Assembly (NCBI GenBank): GCA_938021685.1
Contig: CALIFM010000121.1
Coordinates: 1 to 17,719, forward strand
Source of the DNA: an uncultured Gammaproteobacteria bacterium
GTDB taxonomy: Bacteria; Pseudomonadota; Gammaproteobacteria; Arenicellales; Poriferihabitantaceae
Length of the DNA stretch: 17,719 nt
Direction of reading: 5' to 3'
The notes beneath the pieces are model-generated. The model was not told the origin of the DNA. It searched no databases and was given only the letters and a program-made list of their open reading frames with translations. The translations under genes and the position numbers were made by a program. Below, in pieces: positions 5,912-13,494 of the stretch. Position 1 is the first letter of the stretch; each line of letters begins with the position of its first letter.

Positions 5912-7114
5912 TTACTTGCCCGCTTTCTTTAATGGCGTAACATTTGAATCTATTGGCTCGTCCTTAAAAGACATCATAGAGCGCGCCGCTTGTTCCATTG
6001 ATTCGCGCACTGGGTCAAGATTAAGCCTCGAATAAACGGCAGCGGCTTGCGTGGATTTTTGGCCTAGGCTTTTAGCAATCACCGTTAAGCTGGTTTGATT
6101 AATAGCTTGCCAGCTACCCATTGATCGACGTAAATCATGCAAGCGCAAGTTTTCAATGCCTGCGCGATCTAACAGCTTGCGCCAAGCTCGTTTTGGGTCT
6201 GCTAGATGGCCCTTTTTCCCACGCGATGGGAATACCCACTCGCTTGTGATTCTTTCTCTACGAGCAATCAGCGTTTGAAGTGCGGCTGGTATTAATGGTA
6301 TGTTGGCAGGTTCTTGGCTTTTGGTGTTTGGTATACGCCATACCTCTTGTGTTAAATCAATATCCTCCCAGCGCATACTTAAGATGTTCTCTTTGCGTGC
6401 GCCGGTCATCAATGAAAGCAAAACATAATCTCTAATCGTTATGTTGTCCTCATTTGCCAGGGCATCAAAGAATTTAGGCAATTCATCAGTTTGTAAAAAC
6501 CTGTCTCGTGATTCCTCTTTAAAGCGCTCAATGCCCCACGCTGGGTTCTCGCCCGAATAGTGGCGCTTCTTGGCTAGCCATGTATAGGTTGCCTGTAATA
6601 CGGCCACCACACGGTTTGCTATGTACTTGCCACGGTTTTTGCCAATATTCGCGTGTAAGCGATCAATGTCTTGGTAGGTGATTGCCGTAAGCCTCTTATT
6701 ACCCAGCTTGCCAACGTGGAGCTTATACATTCGCTCATATTCTTCTATCGTTCTAATAGCGCGGTGTGGCTTTACCTGCTTATCCATAAATAAAGCAAAG
6801 CCCTCATCAAGGGTCATCTCTGCTTTAATATCGCGCTTTTGCTGTACTGGGTTTTCACCTCGTGCCAATTTACTCAAAAACTCTTGCGTAGCTTTCTGTG
6901 CGTTCTCTACGCTTAATTTAGGGAATTTGCCAAGTGTCTTGTATTCGGGCCTGCCATCTATACGGCATCTAATAATAAATGTCTTAGAGCCCGTATGAGT
7001 AACGCGCATGGATAACCCCTGCTGCGTGCTGTCATGGTAGGTAACTCTTTTGCCTTTTGGTGGTAAAGGCAAGTTTTTCAGTTTGAGCTTTCCGAATTTG
7101 ATATTATTGCTCAT
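5912..7114 (-). CDS. int: tyrosine recombinase integrase
   Basis: 400 residues with P4-type layout: an N-terminal DUF4102-like arm-binding domain (GLSMRVTHTGSKTFIIRCR, 33-51), a SAM-like core-binding domain (~100-185) and the catalytic domain. The catalytic residues seen are Arg240 in TGARKENIL, His326-x-x-Arg329 in LRLHDLRR and the nucleophile Tyr361 in AAVYSRL. The second histidine of the usual LGHxS box is Gln352 here (LGQKSTQ). It inserts and, with an excisionase, removes the element. The N-terminus faces the attachment remnant at 7253-7297, which supports it being the cognate enzyme. No clear ribosome site precedes the ATG, so its expression may be low. Confidence 0.95.
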   Translation of the reverse strand: MSNNIKFGKLKLKNLPLPPKGKRVTYHDSTQQGLSMRVTHTGSKTFIIRCRIDGRPEYKTLGKFPKLSVENAQKATQEFLSKLARGENPVQQKRDIKAEMTLDEGFALFMDKQVKPHRAIRTIEEYERMYKLHVGKLGNKRLTAITYQDIDRLHANIGKNRGKYIANRVVAVLQATYTWLAKKRHYSGENPAWGIERFKEESRDRFLQTDELPKFFDALANEDNITIRDYVLLSLMTGARKENILSMRWEDIDLTQEVWRIPNTKSQEPANIPLIPAALQTLIARRERITSEWVFPSRGKKGHLADPKRAWRKLLDRAGIENLRLHDLRRSMGSWQAINQTSLTVIAKSLGQKSTQAAAVYSRLNLDPVRESMEQAARSMMSFKDEPIDSNVTPLKKAGK

Positions 7115-7123
7115 AGTGAAAAT

Positions 7124-7144
7124 GGGTACACGGCGGGTACACGG
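7124..7144. repeat. GGGTACACGG direct repeat, 11-bp period
   Basis: GGGTACACGG at 7124-7133 and again at 7135-7144, one helical turn apart and just upstream of int. This geometry fits integrase arm-type or excisionase binding sites; overlap with the int promoter would allow autoregulation. Confidence 0.6.
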
Positions 7145-7150
7145 CTTAGA

Positions 7151-7222
7151 TAAACTTTAGTAAAACTCTGTAAAGCTCATTTTATCATAAGTCCTTATTT
7201 TATATAACTATGTATAACCATG
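7151..7222. repeat. 10-bp-period AT-rich direct repeats beside att
   Basis: Three imperfect units starting TAAA lie at 7151, 7161 and 7171. A second pair, TATAACTATG (7203-7212) and TATAACCATG (7213-7222), follows with the same 10-bp step. Helically phased repeats between int and the crossover site are typical of accessory-protein sites in intasomes. Confidence 0.45.
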
Positions 7223-7252
7223 TTAAACGTTATAAATACACATACCGTCAAA

Positions 7253-7297
7253 CTTTTAATCAGGTGGTCGGGCGTTCGAGCCGCCCACGCCCCACCA
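7253..7297 (+). other. attachment-site remnant: 3' half of tRNA-Lys(UUU)
   Basis: In order: anticodon loop CTTTTAA (7253-7259), 3' anticodon-stem strand TCAGG, variable loop TGGTC, T stem GGGCG with loop TTCGAGC and partner CGCCC (7270-7286), acceptor strand ACGCCCC (7287-7293), discriminator A and encoded CCA (7295-7297). The layout matches tRNA-Lys position for position. No D arm or 5' acceptor strand (GGGGCGT expected) precedes it; upstream sequence is unrelated AT-rich DNA. So this is not a functional tRNA but the duplicated att end left by integration, with crossover in the anticodon loop. The intact gene should be at the left end of the element, out of view. Confidence 0.8.
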
Positions 7298-7401
7298 TTT
7301 TGCATCTAGACTCGAACACCTAAGTGATTTCCTTGCTATATTTATCGCCTTACAATATTTTAAATATTTTGTTTTCAATTCCGAATTTTATATAGTTAAA
7401 T

Positions 7402-8148
7402 ATGATAAGCCACGACTATAAAGCTATCTACTTGCACATCGGTAAAACTGGTGGCGTATCTATTGAACGGATGCTGATAGATGAAGAACGCGATGCAAAC
7501 ATTACGAATCGTGACATTATGTTTGGTTATGACAAAGGGGAAGGCATTTACCTTCAGCATGCCACTGCTGCAATGACACGCCAATTAGTTGGCGACAAAA
7601 TGTTTGATGAATATTATAAATTTGCCCTAGTTCGCAATCCTTATAGCCGTATGCTGTCCGCTTATCACTACCTTTATAAACAGCATGAAAAACGGTTTGG
7701 CAGCTTTGCCGGCTATATAAAAGCACTGCCAGATATTGTTAATAAGCCCCAGGTACAAAAAGCATCGCACCATATACCGCAGACCTTTTATACGCATATA
7801 GATGGGGTGCAAGTTTGCGATTATGTTGGAAAATTTGAAGACTTACCGCTTTCAATTGAGCCAGTTCGTGCGCATTTAAACATCGAGAACAAATTGGAAA
7901 AACACAATGCTAGTCGCAGAGTCAACTGGAGTCGCCGTTCAGCTGCTTCTTATTACAGCAAGCCAATGCAGCAGATCATGAAGGAGGTGTTTGCCAGTGA
8001 TTTTGAGGCCTATCAATACTCGACCGATCCCAAAGACATTCCTCATGATTTTTGGAAGGCCAACCTAAAAGCGGCGAAGATTGTCAGCAAGCCTTACGTG
8101 AACAAAGGACGCCGACTAGCGAAACGTCTAAAAAACAAGCTACGCTAA
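7402..8148 (+). CDS. sulfotransferase family protein
   Basis: 248 residues. YLHIGKTGGVSIE (10-22) is the 5'-phosphosulfate-binding loop and FALVRNPYSRMLSAYHY (74-90), with Arg78 and Ser86, is the 3'-phosphate-binding segment of PAPS sulfotransferases of the Sulfotransfer_2 type. Such enzymes move sulfate from PAPS to a hydroxyl, usually of a carbohydrate; the acceptor cannot be told. The C-terminal ~20 residues are strongly basic (KGRRLAKRLKNKLR). There is no signal peptide, so it is probably cytosolic or membrane-peripheral. It starts 105 bp after the att remnant, hence on the chromosome side, and no other glycan genes are adjacent. No clear ribosome site precedes the ATG. It faces the adenylate-kinase-like gene with 22 bp between stops. 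Confidence 0.8.
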   Translation: MISHDYKAIYLHIGKTGGVSIERMLIDEERDANITNRDIMFGYDKGEGIYLQHATAAMTRQLVGDKMFDEYYKFALVRNPYSRMLSAYHYLYKQHEKRFGSFAGYIKALPDIVNKPQVQKASHHIPQTFYTHIDGVQVCDYVGKFEDLPLSIEPVRAHLNIENKLEKHNASRRVNWSRRSAASYYSKPMQQIMKEVFASDFEAYQYSTDPKDIPHDFWKANLKAAKIVSKPYVNKGRRLAKRLKNKLR

Positions 8149-8170
8149 GTCACGCACGTTGCATTGCTAA

Positions 8171-9373
8171 TTAGCCGCGGCGAATTGAAGACCCTGTAAA
8201 GCTAATTTGAATGCGGTAAACGGCTTTTTGGGTGTTATGGATTTCACCCGTTTTTAAGTCCACTCGCTCAGGCACGGCATGCAGCTGTTTATCAACCGTA
8301 GCGTGAAAACCACGCTCGGAAAACACATCAATCAACATCGCAAGGGCAATCGGATCTTCAAAAGCTTCATCTTCCGTGCTGATGCGCGCATTGCCTGAAA
8401 CAGCGTGTCGCTCAATGATCGGTACAAAGCTTTCGTTAATAATGCCCACGACCTTAGAAAACAATTTTTTGTTGTTTATCTCATAGCCATCCAATCGTTT
8501 CACCAGTTCTTGGCGTGCATGCAAGGTGATTTCATGCGCAATTGGCAGAGGGCTTAGGCGGTCAAAAGTCTGCGGGTCTAATTCCAGTGAACTTTGATAA
8601 CGTAACTCCTTGCTGACATTCGCTTCTACTTCTTTAATAGGGCCTTCGGCGTTGATGAAATGATAATGGTAAATTTCCTTCAGCGACTGCAAGGCATCCC
8701 AAGTTTGCTCTTTAAATACTCGGTAACGCGCAGTGGCACTTTCAATTTCGACGTCTGTTTCTCGAATTTGCAGCTTCTTTCCTACACCTGTTTCCTCAAC
8801 CTTTAAATTGTGCTCAACGATCTCTTTACCACGGTGCAGCTGACGCTCAACACTAGTTTTTTCGGTCACAAACAGTACCATAGCGTGGATAATGGGCCGA
8901 CGAAAATTGATCGCCAGCGGGGTGTTAGAATACTCGGTGTATAGCAGGTTGATCTTGTCTACCAACATCTTTAAGCATTCGACTTGTACTTGTGTGCGAG
9001 GAAAACCGTCCAGCAAAGCACCATCACGGTACTCGGCCTTTAGAAGCTCACGAAACACCAATTCAACCACTTCTTTGTCGCCCACTAATTTACCCGCATC
9101 CTTGATAGCCTGTGCTTCAGGTGAGCTTAACAAGCTACTCACGATAATAGGAGGGCAAGTCAGCCCACGCGACTTGAGGATAAAATTAGTTTGCGTACCC
9201 TTACCCGAGCCCGGCGCACCACCCAGCAAAATCAACTCTTTAGGGAAATGAAGTTGTTCATAGCCAAAGGCTTCGACCAGCGACTCCCACACCGTTCTAA
9301 AAATAACTTGTGCGTCTTTAATCTCCAATAAATTAGGTTGATTAAGGTTTTCTTTGTTGGTGTCTGCCGTCAT
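8171..9373 (-). CDS. adenylate-kinase-like NMP kinase with C-terminal extension
   Basis: 400 residues, nearly twice a normal adenylate kinase. Residues ~45-235 are the kinase: GGAPGSGKGT P-loop (51-60), LLDGFPRT (120-127), and an ETDVEIESATARYRVFKEQT helix like the post-LID R-x(n)-RYxxY-x-xQT segment. The LID between them is short and lacks the four-Cys zinc set. An N-terminal ~40 residues and a C-terminal ~150 residues are extra; the latter (from ELRYQSSLELD to the end) is unassigned, rich in helices with a basic end. Probable reaction: phosphoryl transfer from ATP to a nucleoside monophosphate, substrate uncertain. It is unlikely to be the cell's sole adenylate kinase. Confidence 0.78.
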   Translation of the reverse strand: MTADTNKENLNQPNLLEIKDAQVIFRTVWESLVEAFGYEQLHFPKELILLGGAPGSGKGTQTNFILKSRGLTCPPIIVSSLLSSPEAQAIKDAGKLVGDKEVVELVFRELLKAEYRDGALLDGFPRTQVQVECLKMLVDKINLLYTEYSNTPLAINFRRPIIHAMVLFVTEKTSVERQLHRGKEIVEHNLKVEETGVGKKLQIRETDVEIESATARYRVFKEQTWDALQSLKEIYHYHFINAEGPIKEVEANVSKELRYQSSLELDPQTFDRLSPLPIAHEITLHARQELVKRLDGYEINNKKLFSKVVGIINESFVPIIERHAVSGNARISTEDEAFEDPIALAMLIDVFSERGFHATVDKQLHAVPERVDLKTGEIHNTQKAVYRIQISFTGSSIRRG

Positions 9374-9576
9374 GTTTAAATGCGTTTAATATGCAATACA
9401 AGTTAAGTGTCCAATTTTAAACCGAAATGCCATGACAATCTGCTATTAATCTGCCTGAGTGAAAGCATTTATAATCGATTATCTTGCTTAACTCGGGTCA
9501 CAAAATAGTCTAACTTGAACATTAGCTTTATACTTGAAGCAACGAATCCTCACACTTAGACATTTTGCTTAAATAA
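9374..9576. other. non-coding stretch upstream of the kinase gene
   Basis: No reading frame, RNA gene or clear repeat is seen. It must contain the promoter of the leftward adenylate-kinase-like gene. It is probably also worn-down DNA of the lost methyltransferase gene whose end survives just to the right. Confidence 0.5.
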
Positions 9577-9732
9577 TGTGCATTTGAAAACTGGCAAGAC
9601 GCCGGCTCACCACAAGCTTATGAAAAAGCCGATAACGTGTATTTACAAGCCTTGGAAGAATACGTGCCGCCAGAACTGGATGAATTTGTTGCCAAACGCA
9701 TAGCCCAAAACGGTATCAAAACCGATTTCTAG
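9577..9732 (+). pseudogene. C-terminal fragment of a trimethylamine-methyltransferase-like gene
   Basis: Frame 9577-9732 encodes FENWQDAGSPQAYEKADNVY, then LQALEEYVPPELDEFVAKRI and a short tail to TAG. The order of a Trp-containing helix, AYEKA-type helix and YxPPxLDxxV-x-FVxKR is the C-terminal end of MttB-family methyltransferases. A TAA at 9574-9576 closes the frame, there is no start codon, and no more of the gene is recognisable upstream, so this is a decayed relic some 50 codons long. MttB homologues include pyrrolysine and non-pyrrolysine types; the fragment does not reach the region that would tell which. Assignment is from motif memory. Confidence 0.55.
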
Positions 9733-9787
9733 CGGCTAGGCGTGTCTTACTCAAGCCGCCATTCTCAACTTATTTGGGCTAACTAAA

Positions 9788-10882
9788 TTAAACGTTGAAA
9801 CGAAAGTGCAGCACATCACCGTCTTGCACTTGGTAGTCCTTACCTTCTAAACGCAGCTTGCCCGCTTCCTTCGCACCTTGCTCACCTTTGTGATCAATGT
9901 AATCTTGATAGGAAATAGTTTCCGCACGAATAAAGCCTTTTTCAAAATCAGTGTGGATCACACCAGCCGCTTGCGGCGCTAAAGCATTGTTTGGAATCGT
10001 CCATGCACGCAGTTCTTTAGGCCCAGCAGTGAAGTAAGTAATCAAGTTTAATAGACTGTAGCCAGCAAAAATCATGCGATCAAGGCCTGCTTGCTCCAAG
10101 CCCATTTCTTCCAAAAACAAGGCTTGCTCTTCCTCGTCTAGCTCAGAAAGCTCTTGCTCAATGGACGCACAAATTGGCACCACCTGCGCACCTTCTTTAG
10201 CCGCATATTGCTCAACAGCAGCCAAGTGCGGATTATCGCTAAAGCCTTGTTCATCCACATTCGCCACATACAACATCGGCTTGGAGGTCAACAAAAAAGT
10301 TTGTTTTAATAAGGCTTGCTGTTCATCATCTAACTCTAAAGTGCGTACTGGCAAACCCGCATCCAGTTGCGCTTTAAGCACCAGCAAGAATTCGTGCAGG
10401 CGGATTTGTTCTTTATCGCCTGCCTTCGCTGCTTTTTGTGCTTTCTGCAGCGCCTTATCAACACTTTCCATGTCCGCCAAGATCAGTTCGGTACTGATAG
10501 TTTCAATATCTGATAACGGATCAATCTTATCAGCAACATGGGTAATGTTTTGATCTTCAAAAGCACGTACCACATGTGCAATCGCTTCCACCTCGCGAAT
10601 GTGTGACAAAAAACGGTTACCAAGGCCTTCACCTTTTGAGGCTCCTTCCACAAGGCCTGCAATATCAACAAATTCGATGGTCGTCGGGATTACTTCCTTG
10701 GACTGCACGATATCCCATATCGCCTTCATGCGTGGATCAGGCACATTCACCATGCCCACGTTTGGCTCAATAGTGCAAAACGCATAATTAGCCGCTTGAG
10801 CCGCCTGTGATTTAGTTAATGCATTAAATAAAGTGGATTTACCCACATTTGGCAACCCTACAATGCCGCAACGAAAACCCAT
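9788..10882 (-). CDS. ychF: redox-regulated ATPase YchF
   Basis: 364 residues, the normal length. GLPNVGKST (8-16) is the P-loop; the G4 box is NVDE in place of NKxD, the hallmark that switches this Obg-family protein from GTP to ATP. The C-terminal TGS-like domain ends in GKDYQVQDGDVLHFRFNV. YchF associates with ribosomes and is implicated in translation and oxidative-stress responses. It follows pth, with an AGAGG ribosome site about 8 nt before the ATG. The pth-ychF pair is conserved in many Pseudomonadota. An inverted repeat just after the stop (GCGGCT...AGCCGC, about 9733-9765) may help end transcription. Confidence 0.96.
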   Translation of the reverse strand: MGFRCGIVGLPNVGKSTLFNALTKSQAAQAANYAFCTIEPNVGMVNVPDPRMKAIWDIVQSKEVIPTTIEFVDIAGLVEGASKGEGLGNRFLSHIREVEAIAHVVRAFEDQNITHVADKIDPLSDIETISTELILADMESVDKALQKAQKAAKAGDKEQIRLHEFLLVLKAQLDAGLPVRTLELDDEQQALLKQTFLLTSKPMLYVANVDEQGFSDNPHLAAVEQYAAKEGAQVVPICASIEQELSELDEEEQALFLEEMGLEQAGLDRMIFAGYSLLNLITYFTAGPKELRAWTIPNNALAPQAAGVIHTDFEKGFIRAETISYQDYIDHKGEQGAKEAGKLRLEGKDYQVQDGDVLHFRFNV

Positions 10883-10939
10883 GTTTAGTGCCTCTAAATA
10901 ACCAAAATTGTTAGTACTTGCTAGGTGCTGCTTGAGCCC

Positions 10940-11524
10940 TTATTGCTGATGCAATGCGTTCATCGCTTTAGCAAAATCGCCATCTTGAATATCGCTCCAA
11001 TACAACATAACGCGGTCCATCGCCTCATCAATTAAATTAAACTCAGCCACTGGCGGGCGCTTCAACACCTCACTCACCACATCTTGTGAGTTAGCCGGCC
11101 GGCCCACACCAATGCGTAGACGATTAAAATCGTTATGGCCTAACAAACGAATAATATCACGCAAGCCATTATGACCGCCGTGACCACCGCCAACCTTTAA
11201 CCGCACAGTACCAGGCGGTAAATCGATCTCATCATGCACCACCAATATATTTTGTGGTTCAATTTGATAAAACTTGGCAAACGGCACTAAGGATTCGCCG
11301 CTTTTATTCATGAACGTTTGCGGCGCAATAAGGCGTAATGCGTTTGTGCGTTTGGGTGATTTAGCCTGCTCACCAATCAAGGCTTTAAAACGAGTGTTGC
11401 TTGCCAAGCTGATCGACAGATTATCTGCCAGCTTGCCCAAAAACCAAAACCCGGCATTATGCCGGGTTTGGGCGTATTTGTCGCCAGGGTTACCGAGACC
11501 ACAAACAAGCTTAATACCGCTCAT
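10940..11524 (-). CDS. pth: peptidyl-tRNA hydrolase
   Basis: 194 residues. It cleaves peptidyl-tRNA released from stalled ribosomes so that the tRNA can be reused. GLGNPGDKYAQTRHNAGFW places the catalytic His at 22; Asn73 in FMNKSG and Asp98 in VVHDEIDLPPG are the other active-site residues, all present. GGGHGGHNGLRDI is the conserved substrate-side loop. The ATG at 11522-11524 (MSGIKLVCGL) is chosen; a TTG at 11536 would add four residues unlike the family. It lies 36 bp after rplY and 57 bp before ychF, so the three are probably one transcript. Confidence 0.96.
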   Translation of the reverse strand: MSGIKLVCGLGNPGDKYAQTRHNAGFWFLGKLADNLSISLASNTRFKALIGEQAKSPKRTNALRLIAPQTFMNKSGESLVPFAKFYQIEPQNILVVHDEIDLPPGTVRLKVGGGHGGHNGLRDIIRLLGHNDFNRLRIGVGRPANSQDVVSEVLKRPPVAEFNLIDEAMDRVMLYWSDIQDGDFAKAMNALHQQ

Positions 11525-11560
11525 TATAGGCCCCAAGCTTAGCGATTAACGTAAGGCGGA

Positions 11561-12244
11561 TTAGCCCTCGTCGTTACCCTCAGCAGCACCTTCAGCTGTT
11601 TCGACTTCAACGCCTTCTTCACCCTCTTCGCCTTCAACTTCCTCTTCTTCTTCAACAGCAACAATCTGAGCGCTGCAACTTACAATCACCGCAGTTTCAT
11701 CACCACCTGAAATCAGGTAAGAGCTTTCTACGCCCTCAGGCAAGTTTAAATCGGCATATGAAATAGAATCACCTAAATGCAATTCACTTACATCGATTTC
11801 AATGAACTCGGGCAAGTCGTCAGGCAGACACACCACATCAAAGTCATTAAAGGCACGGGTGATCATGCCCTTTTCCATTCTTACACCCACGCATTCTTCT
11901 TCACCAGTGAAACGAATCGGAATATTCATGGTCAGCTTTTCTTTACGGCTCACGCGCATAAAATCAACATGCATAACCTTTACATCCGACGCCGGATGCA
12001 TTTGTACATCACGCAGCACCACCTTTTCCGTGTTGCCGTCAATAGTCAATTGCAAGATTGAGCTGTGAAACGCATCTTTCTCAAGCGCATTCAAAATCTT
12101 GTTATGGTCCATCTGGATGTTGGCATTGTCTTCACCTGCGCCGTACACCACACCTGGTACTAAACCCGCATGGCGCTTGCGACGTGATTCACTAGTGCCG
12201 CTTTTTTGACGACTAATTGCATCGAACGCTAATTGATTACTCAT
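11561..12244 (-). CDS. rplY: 50S ribosomal protein L25, long (TL5/Ctc) form
   Basis: 227 residues. It has an N-terminal L25 domain that binds 5S rRNA (RRKRHAGLVPGVVYG at ~21-35) and a C-terminal TL5-type beta domain (~100-185). It ends in a tail of ~40 residues that is almost entirely Glu, Gly and Val. The E. coli protein is only the first domain, so this is the two-domain Ctc form found in many bacteria. It stands between prs and pth, the conserved order. The 55 bp before it contain TATCTTGTCT twice (12263-12272, 12277-12286), of unknown meaning. Confidence 0.95.
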   Translation of the reverse strand: MSNQLAFDAISRQKSGTSESRRKRHAGLVPGVVYGAGEDNANIQMDHNKILNALEKDAFHSSILQLTIDGNTEKVVLRDVQMHPASDVKVMHVDFMRVSRKEKLTMNIPIRFTGEEECVGVRMEKGMITRAFNDFDVVCLPDDLPEFIEIDVSELHLGDSISYADLNLPEGVESSYLISGGDETAVIVSCSAQIVAVEEEEEVEGEEGEEGVEVETAEGAAEGNDEG

Positions 12245-12299
12245 TGTTAATTCTCTTTAAAATATCTTGTCTAATTTATCTTGTCTGCCTAACTACTTA

Positions 12300-13286
12300 C
12301 TACTCAACAAACAAGTTACTAATTGAATCGCCGACCGCCACACGGCGCATCGCTTCGGCCAAAATTTGTGCAATGCTAAGCTGCCGAATCTTTGGACAGG
12401 CACGCGCCTCGCGGCTTAGCGGAATCGTGTTGGTCACCAACACTTCATCCAGCTCTGAATTGGTAATGCGCTCGATCGCCGGCCCAGATAAAACTGGATG
12501 CGTGCAACATGCCATCACCTTCACCGCACCATGGTCTTTCAAGGCCGATGCGGCTTGGCATAGCGTATTGGCCGTATCCACCATGTCATCCATCAACACA
12601 CAAGCACGGTCTTCAACGTTACCGATGATGTGCATCACCTTGGCCACATTGGCTTTCGGCCGCCGCTTGTCGATGATGGCCAAATCTGTTTCCAGCTGCT
12701 TGGCCATCGCTCTGGCTCGCACCACACCCCCAACGTCTGGTGACACCACCATCAATTTAGGGATTTGCTGACGATACAAATCACTAATCAAAACCGGCCC
12801 ACCATATATATTGTCCGTAGGGATTGAAAAGAACCCCTGAATTTGGTCGGCATGCAAGTCCATTGTCAGCACTTGCGTGGCCCCGGCTTGACTAATCATC
12901 TTCGCCACCAACTTGGCCGAGATCGCCACCCTTGCTGTGCGCGGACGACGGTCTTGGCGGGCATAGCCAAAATAAGGCACCACCGCAACAATTCGATTGG
13001 CCGATGCACGTTTAAGCGCATCCACCATAATCAGCAACTCCATCAAATTGTCGTTGCTGGGCGCACAAGTAGGCTGAATCACGAACACATCGCGCTTGCG
13101 CACGTTTTCCATGATCTCCACACTGATCTCGCCATCACTAAAGGTCGAAACCTGTGCCTTACCAATCGGCAAGCCTAAGCGATCCACGACTTCACGACTC
13201 AAGTCCGGGTTGGCGTTACCGGTAAACACCGTCACGTCCTCCAAGCCGCTTAACTCAAGTCGATCGTTGTTCGCTATGCTGTGCAT
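12300..13286 (-). CDS. prs: ribose-phosphate pyrophosphokinase
   Basis: 328 residues. It makes PRPP from ribose 5-phosphate and ATP for nucleotide, His and Trp synthesis. STFSDGEISVEI (48-59), YFGYARQDRR (105-114, ATP side), TMDLHADQIQGFF (141-153) and the PRPP-binding loop MDDMVDTANT (232-241) are all intact. A Met-His-Ser-Ile... N-terminal lead of ~12 residues is longer than usual, but AAGG lies a few nt before the ATG and no better start is seen. tRNA-Gln lies 70 bp upstream on the same strand, as in many beta- and gammaproteobacteria. Confidence 0.97.
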   Translation of the reverse strand: MHSIANNDRLELSGLEDVTVFTGNANPDLSREVVDRLGLPIGKAQVSTFSDGEISVEIMENVRKRDVFVIQPTCAPSNDNLMELLIMVDALKRASANRIVAVVPYFGYARQDRRPRTARVAISAKLVAKMISQAGATQVLTMDLHADQIQGFFSIPTDNIYGGPVLISDLYRQQIPKLMVVSPDVGGVVRARAMAKQLETDLAIIDKRRPKANVAKVMHIIGNVEDRACVLMDDMVDTANTLCQAASALKDHGAVKVMACCTHPVLSGPAIERITNSELDEVLVTNTIPLSREARACPKIRQLSIAQILAEAMRRVAVGDSISNLFVE

Positions 13287-13356
13287 ATAACCCTTGCCGC
13301 GTTAACCTACCTTTTGGGGCGGTAATAATTTACTATTATCATCGCCACCATAAATA

Positions 13357-13431
13357 TGGCTGGGGTACCAGGATTCGAACCTGGGAATGCTGGAATCAAA
13401 ATCCAGTGCCTTACCGCTTGGCGATACCCCA
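13357..13431 (-). tRNA. tRNA-Gln(UUG)
   Basis: The minus strand folds as a full cloverleaf of 75 nt with encoded CCA: acceptor TGGGGTA pairs with TACCCCA, D arm with GCCAAGCGGTAAGGC, anticodon stem CTGGA/TCCAG around loop TTTTGAT (anticodon TTG at 13397-13399), and T arm CCAGG-TTCGAAT-CCTGG. Position between ispE and prs is the conserved place for this tRNA. Confidence 0.97.
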
Positions 13432-13494
13432 ATATTTATATTATAGACGCTTCGCGTCTTTAATTTATCTCTCGTTTTCGCCCCTACTTCATCA

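Noticed and set aside
7201..7297. A complete tRNA-Lys gene
   Set aside because: The D arm and 5' acceptor strand are missing; sequence before the anticodon loop is AT-rich and cannot pair with ACGCCCC or with TCAGG.
13321..13351. Terminator hairpin between tRNA-Gln and prs
   Set aside because: The TAATA/TATTA pairing is AT-only with mismatches toward the GC ends, and no T run follows.
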